Below are positions 60,601 to 64,000 of a stretch of 64,000 nucleotides of DNA, piece by piece; positions within the stretch are counted from its first letter, which is position 1, and each line of letters begins with the position of its first letter. This DNA comes from Adiantum capillus-veneris (lineage: Eukaryota > Streptophyta > Polypodiopsida > Polypodiales > Pteridaceae). The position numbers and the translations under genes were made by a program. The stretch spans positions 108,908,469-108,972,468 of the forward strand of contig CM043951.1 in the NCBI GenBank assembly GCA_014529385.2, given 5' to 3'. The notes under the pieces were generated by a model, which worked only from the letters and a program-made list of their open reading frames with translations, had not been told where the DNA came from and made no database searches.

Positions 60601-61130
60601 GCTAATGTCACTCTTTCCCAAACTGTTGTTGGTTGCCTCATTGCCACCAGACTTACATGCTTTTTTGAACTCAGATTGGGTTGGTTGTTTTGACACGCGA
60701 GTGTCCACAAGTGGTTTTTGTTTCATTCTTGGCAGTTTATGTATATCATGGTTGAGCAAGAAGTAACCTACTGTGGCCACTTCTAGTTGTGAGTCTGAGT
60801 ACAGGACAGTCTTCACAACAGCTACAAATGAGTTTGTATGGCTTAGATGCCTTATGGCTGATTTGGGTGTTGGACAGAACATTGCCAACCCTATCTACAA
60901 TGGCAGTCAGACCGCATTGGAGTTGCAAGGAACCTAGTCTTTCATGCTTGCACAAAGCACATTGAGATGCATTACCACTATGTCAGGGAGAGGCTCTCAA
61001 CAAGAGAGATAAGCTTGGCTTATGTGCCACCACAGGACAACCTTGCAGATATTTTCACAAAGGCATTGTCTCGTCAGAATTTTGAAGTTTTCTGCAAAGC
61101 TTTGGGCTTACTCCCCTTTGTGGACTAATC
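60600..61130 (+). pseudogene. Copia RNase H
   Basis: In broken frames: DWVGCFDTRVSTSGFCFILG, ISWLSKK, stop, TVATSSCESEYRTVFTTATN, WLRCLMADLGV and, near the end, a stretch equivalent to ADIFTKALSRQNFEVFCKAL. This places the polyprotein end at about 61128 (LGLLPFVD, stop). Confidence 0.85.
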
Positions 61131-61204
61131 ATGTCCTCAGGGCATGTCACTTCATTTTACTATATGTGCCAGCTATCGTTCACTGCATCACTCCAGGGGG
61201 GATT

Positions 61205-61431
61205 TGTTGCCATTTAAATGTGGTAGTGATGTGTGTGAACACACTTAGGACCGCAGGTTCATTTTTTCCCTCACTGGGAGGTTTTTCCCACATGCATTGT
61301 ATATACGCCCATCATTCTAGGGCTATCTATCTTTCCATTGCACATTAAGTAATATAATCTCACTTGTGTGCCTTGAGCTTCCTTCGTCTTCTCCAAGTTG
61401 TGTGTGTTTTCCTACAACCCTAGTTCCAACA
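61205..61431 (+). repeat. Copia 3' LTR
   Basis: Begins TGTTGCCATT and ends TTCCAACA, with TGTTG/CAACA inverted ends typical of copia. It follows the purine tract CCAGGGGGGATT. A TATA-like TGTATATACG lies near 61296. Confidence 0.75.
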
Positions 61432-62158
61432 ATCAAGAAATAAGAACAAAATAGTAATGATTTCTTACAAGTTTTCTACAGGGACACTCCAAGTAGAGTG
61501 CTCCTTGCCATTGATAGCATCTTCTATGCATTCACAATTGTTTTGAGCTCTCTTTATGAGTCTTTGAGAGTATATTTGGTTATGCCATATACGTTTTTGG
61601 GCATGATGTATGATGTATATGGATATGATAGATCCTAATTGCATGCATCAGTAGTTGTGTTGGCGTACACGAAGATACACTAGCATACACAAACAAGTTG
61701 AACACATATTCTAATGGGAATTTTATGCATGTTTCATGCGCTTGTCAGAAAGGATTTTGTGTTGTGAGATCTCTTGAGAGCGTTATCCCCGCATAAATTG
61801 GTCTTTGGTTGCACACATATTGACGCTTGTTTATGTATCTGTCTTGCTCTTTACAATGACTCATTCCATAGATGGGTGATAACATGTTTAGGTGGTACCA
61901 AAAAGGAGTGTCTTGGACACTCCTTTGGGAGGAGATGAAATGGGTGGTGTCTTATTCCTTTTCATTTCATATAAAGGAGAGATAAAATATTTTTGGCTGA
62001 GAGGTTGGAATTTAGGCAGGCTAGAAATTCCATTTCACTTTAATACTAAATCTTAAAGTAGCAAACTGCTTGCGCATTTGAATTCCCTCTTGCCGCCACT
62101 CCTCTGGGCTCTCTGCAGTGCTGCCTCAATGGGTTCCTCCGCCTCTTGTGCCCATTCT
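61432..62158. other. Non-coding spacer
   Basis: No gene recognised. Contains the hairpin listed below. Confidence 0.5.
61902..61926. other. Perfect 11-bp hairpin
   Basis: AAAGGAGTGTC, loop TTG, GACACTCCTTT. It is not followed by a T run, so it is not a simple terminator. Similar words (GGGACACTCC) occur near 61482. Confidence 0.7.
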
Positions 62159-62367
<209 letters not shown>

Positions 62368-62415
62368 GCCTCCACTATCGGGCTCGTGCAGCGTCTGCAG
62401 GCTTGCAGGCTCGGT

Positions 62416-62579
<164 letters not shown>

Positions 62580-62729
62580 CTTCTCTCTCTCAGTCCTCCA
62601 TAGAGCTGCAGATGCCTGCGAGTGCAGCACAAAGCCATATCAACCAGCTCCTCATTGCCAACCATATTCAGCTTCAACGAAACCTCTCTCTCTCTCTCTC
62701 TCTCTCTCCCCCCCTCTCTCTCTCTCTCT

Positions 62730-62786
<57 letters not shown>

Positions 62787-62890
62787 CCTTCTCTCTCTCA
62801 GTCCTCCATAGCCACTGCACGTGCTTGTGGGTGCAGCACAAAGCCATCTCAACCAGCTCCTCATTGCCAGCCATATTCAGCTTCAACGAA

Positions 62891-62980
<90 letters not shown>
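62580..62980 (+). repeat. Tandem duplication of ~207 bp with microsatellites
   Basis: Both units run CCTTCTCTCTCTCAGTCCTC, CATAG, a variable part, GCAGCACAAAGCCAT, CAACCAGCTCCTCATTGCCA, TTCAGCTTCAACGAAACC, then (CT)n. Units start at 62580 and 62787. A partial third lies near 62340-62400. Confidence 0.85.
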
Positions 62981-63084
62981 GAGTACTATGGCACTGTTTT
63001 GACTGTCTTCATCGTTGTGTCAATAGCATCCTCTCATGTTCCACATCAAATCACATAATACTCATAATGGCAATACAAACCCCC

Positions 63085-63419
63085 TTTACCTTCCTCCATT
63101 ATCTGCTTCAAAGCGTATCCCAAGGGATCTTCTGCCGATTCTACAAAATTACTGGGCAGCAAAGAAGAGGGAACAAAGAAACCTGCGAAAAAGGATGGCA
63201 CGAGCGCAAGAGGATGGTGACATTGATGAGCAGGTGGCAAAAAAAATATGTAGGGTAGTTGCTAAGTGTTGGCATAATCAAACAAACGGGCTTTCCAAGG
63301 GTCTTCAATGGAGCATTTTATGGCAACTTCTCAGTTATCCAACTTTCTCAGTGTTCCCACATCGGAGACAGTTGGGAGGCGTATTTTCTCGAACATTTGT
63401 CATACATTGTCTGAGGTAA
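63085..63419 (+). CDS. Unrecognised ORF
   Basis: Frame starting at 63036 with plausible coding content from about 63085: SASKRIPRDLLPILQNYWAA, KKREQRNLRKRMARAQEDGD and IDEQVAKKICRVVAKCWHNQ. Highly charged and helical, with no low-complexity repeat. No family can be named with confidence. It may be an exon of a host gene or an unrecognised element. The frame ends at 63419. Confidence 0.35.
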
Positions 63420-63841
63420 AGACTCCTTGTTCAAACAATGAGGTATTTTGGAAACAGGCTACTGTCATAGCATGCCTCAATGGAGTCAATGGGGCTGACA
63501 ATGTAATGAGCAATAATGATGTTGTGAAGGCATTAGGACTTCATCAAAGAAATATCACGGGAGGAGCCAGTTTTCAGCTGCAAACTGATGTGGAGGAGGG
63601 GTCACTTCCCTTAGACACATGTCAACGTCAACAGCACAGGGACAGTACCTTAACAATCAAAATCAGAGAAATCATGTTTCAATTCTGGTCAATAAAAACC
63701 TGCATCTCCCCAAACAATAAAGATGTCATTCGAAAGAGAATCGGCAGGAGGGCACATGTGGTGCATCCGGTGCATCTCCTCGATTTACCTCGGGTATATC
63801 AACCAAAACATCTTGAAAGTGTGGCACAATGCTTTACTTAG
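63308..63841 (+). CDS. Unrecognised ORF, 177 residues
   Basis: Overlaps the previous frame at its start and continues to 63841: NEVFWKQATVIACLNGVNGA, DVVKALGLHQRNITGGASFQ, LPLDTCQRQQHRDSTLTIKI. Composition is protein-like and free of simple repeats. It may be a remnant of a DNA transposon or a gene that continues from the first ORF by a frameshift. No homology recognised. Confidence 0.35.
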   Translation: MEHFMATSQLSNFLSVPTSETVGRRIFSNICHTLSEVKTPCSNNEVFWKQATVIACLNGVNGADNVMSNNDVVKALGLHQRNITGGASFQLQTDVEEGSLPLDTCQRQQHRDSTLTIKIREIMFQFWSIKTCISPNNKDVIRKRIGRRAHVVHPVHLLDLPRVYQPKHLESVAQCFT

Positions 63842-64000
63842 TAATTTTGGGTGCTTGCAAAAGATTTGAAATGCTTTATAAGTGTCTCAAAGTGCATCAC
63901 TTAGAGCCTACAAATGCTTGAAAGCGCCAAAAAAGTGTATCTCTGTGTGCATGAAAGCGCTAAAAAGTGCTTCATAGTATTTCAAAGCGCTTCCAAAGTG
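63842..64000 (+). repeat. Short imperfect repeats (AAAGCGCxxAAAAAGTG)
   Basis: Words AAAGCGC and AAAGTG alternate with a spacing of about 20-35 bp up to the window edge. May be the start of a degenerate tandem array. Confidence 0.5.

Larger units (their letters stand above)
58560..61431 (+). mobile_element. 5'-truncated Ty1/copia retrotransposon
   Basis: The order integrase, reverse transcriptase, RNase H on the plus strand defines copia. A polypurine tract and a short 3' LTR (61205-61431) follow. Gag, protease and the 5' LTR are missing; the sequence begins inside the pre-integrase domain. No matching 5' LTR was found in the window. Confidence 0.88.

Overview
This is nuclear DNA of a eukaryote, almost certainly a land plant, made mostly of transposable elements in various stages of decay. 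The evidence is LTR retrotransposons primed by tRNA (sites reading TGGTATCAGAGC and TTGGTGCCCCC), Ty3/gypsy polyproteins with a second RNase H (the plant Tat lineage), Ty1/copia, an L1-type LINE, a BED/DUF659/hAT transposase and CCCTAA-rich sequence. Very long (CT/GA)n microsatellites are everywhere. Nothing is bacterial, organellar or CRISPR-like. I cannot assign the plant group; the gene-poor, microsatellite-rich, old-retrotransposon texture would fit a large fern, lycophyte or gymnosperm genome. No intact single-copy host gene is visible.

Layout. 1-4656: AT-rich non-coding DNA with microsatellites. 4657-13387: gypsy element A, minus strand, LTRs of about 1.8 kb, initiator-Met primer site and 4-bp target duplication AGTT; its polyprotein is heavily mutated. 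13688-15413: a solo LTR of the element B family flanked by ACGG. 15414-17720: 3' end of a plus-strand gypsy element, then a minus-strand gypsy protease/RT fragment that ends in a (GA)n run.

17783-36386 is a stack of nested insertions. The outer layer is a minus-strand element E with (GA)n-containing LTRs at both ends. Inside it is D, a small plus-strand LTR element with only a gag gene. D is broken by an L1-type LINE (about 20.6-33.86 kb), which is itself split between its two ORFs by element C (21386-29392), a degraded plus-strand Tat-type gypsy element. The LINE is flanked by direct repeats of about 197 bp.

36394-41560: a head-to-head LTR start with a 67-bp tandem duplication, a telomere-like minisatellite, a degraded hAT transposase (38086-40000, minus), a regular array of nine ~61-bp repeats (40136-40670) and a gag relic. 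43410-54030: element B, the best-preserved element, minus strand, Tat-type, 4-bp duplication CTCT. It carries about 1.1 kb of open reading frame of unknown function between primer site and gag, in the place where Ogre elements carry ORF1. 54031-58200: AT-rich DNA, a gypsy 3' end and an unrecognised multi-exon pseudogene. 58560-61431: 5'-truncated copia element with its 3' LTR. 61432-64000: non-coding DNA, a perfect hairpin, a microsatellite-rich tandem duplication and an unrecognised ORF.

The parts do not form a host pathway; the relations are those of insertion, nesting and decay. Element B and the region around the hAT remnant hold the features I find most worth pursuing.
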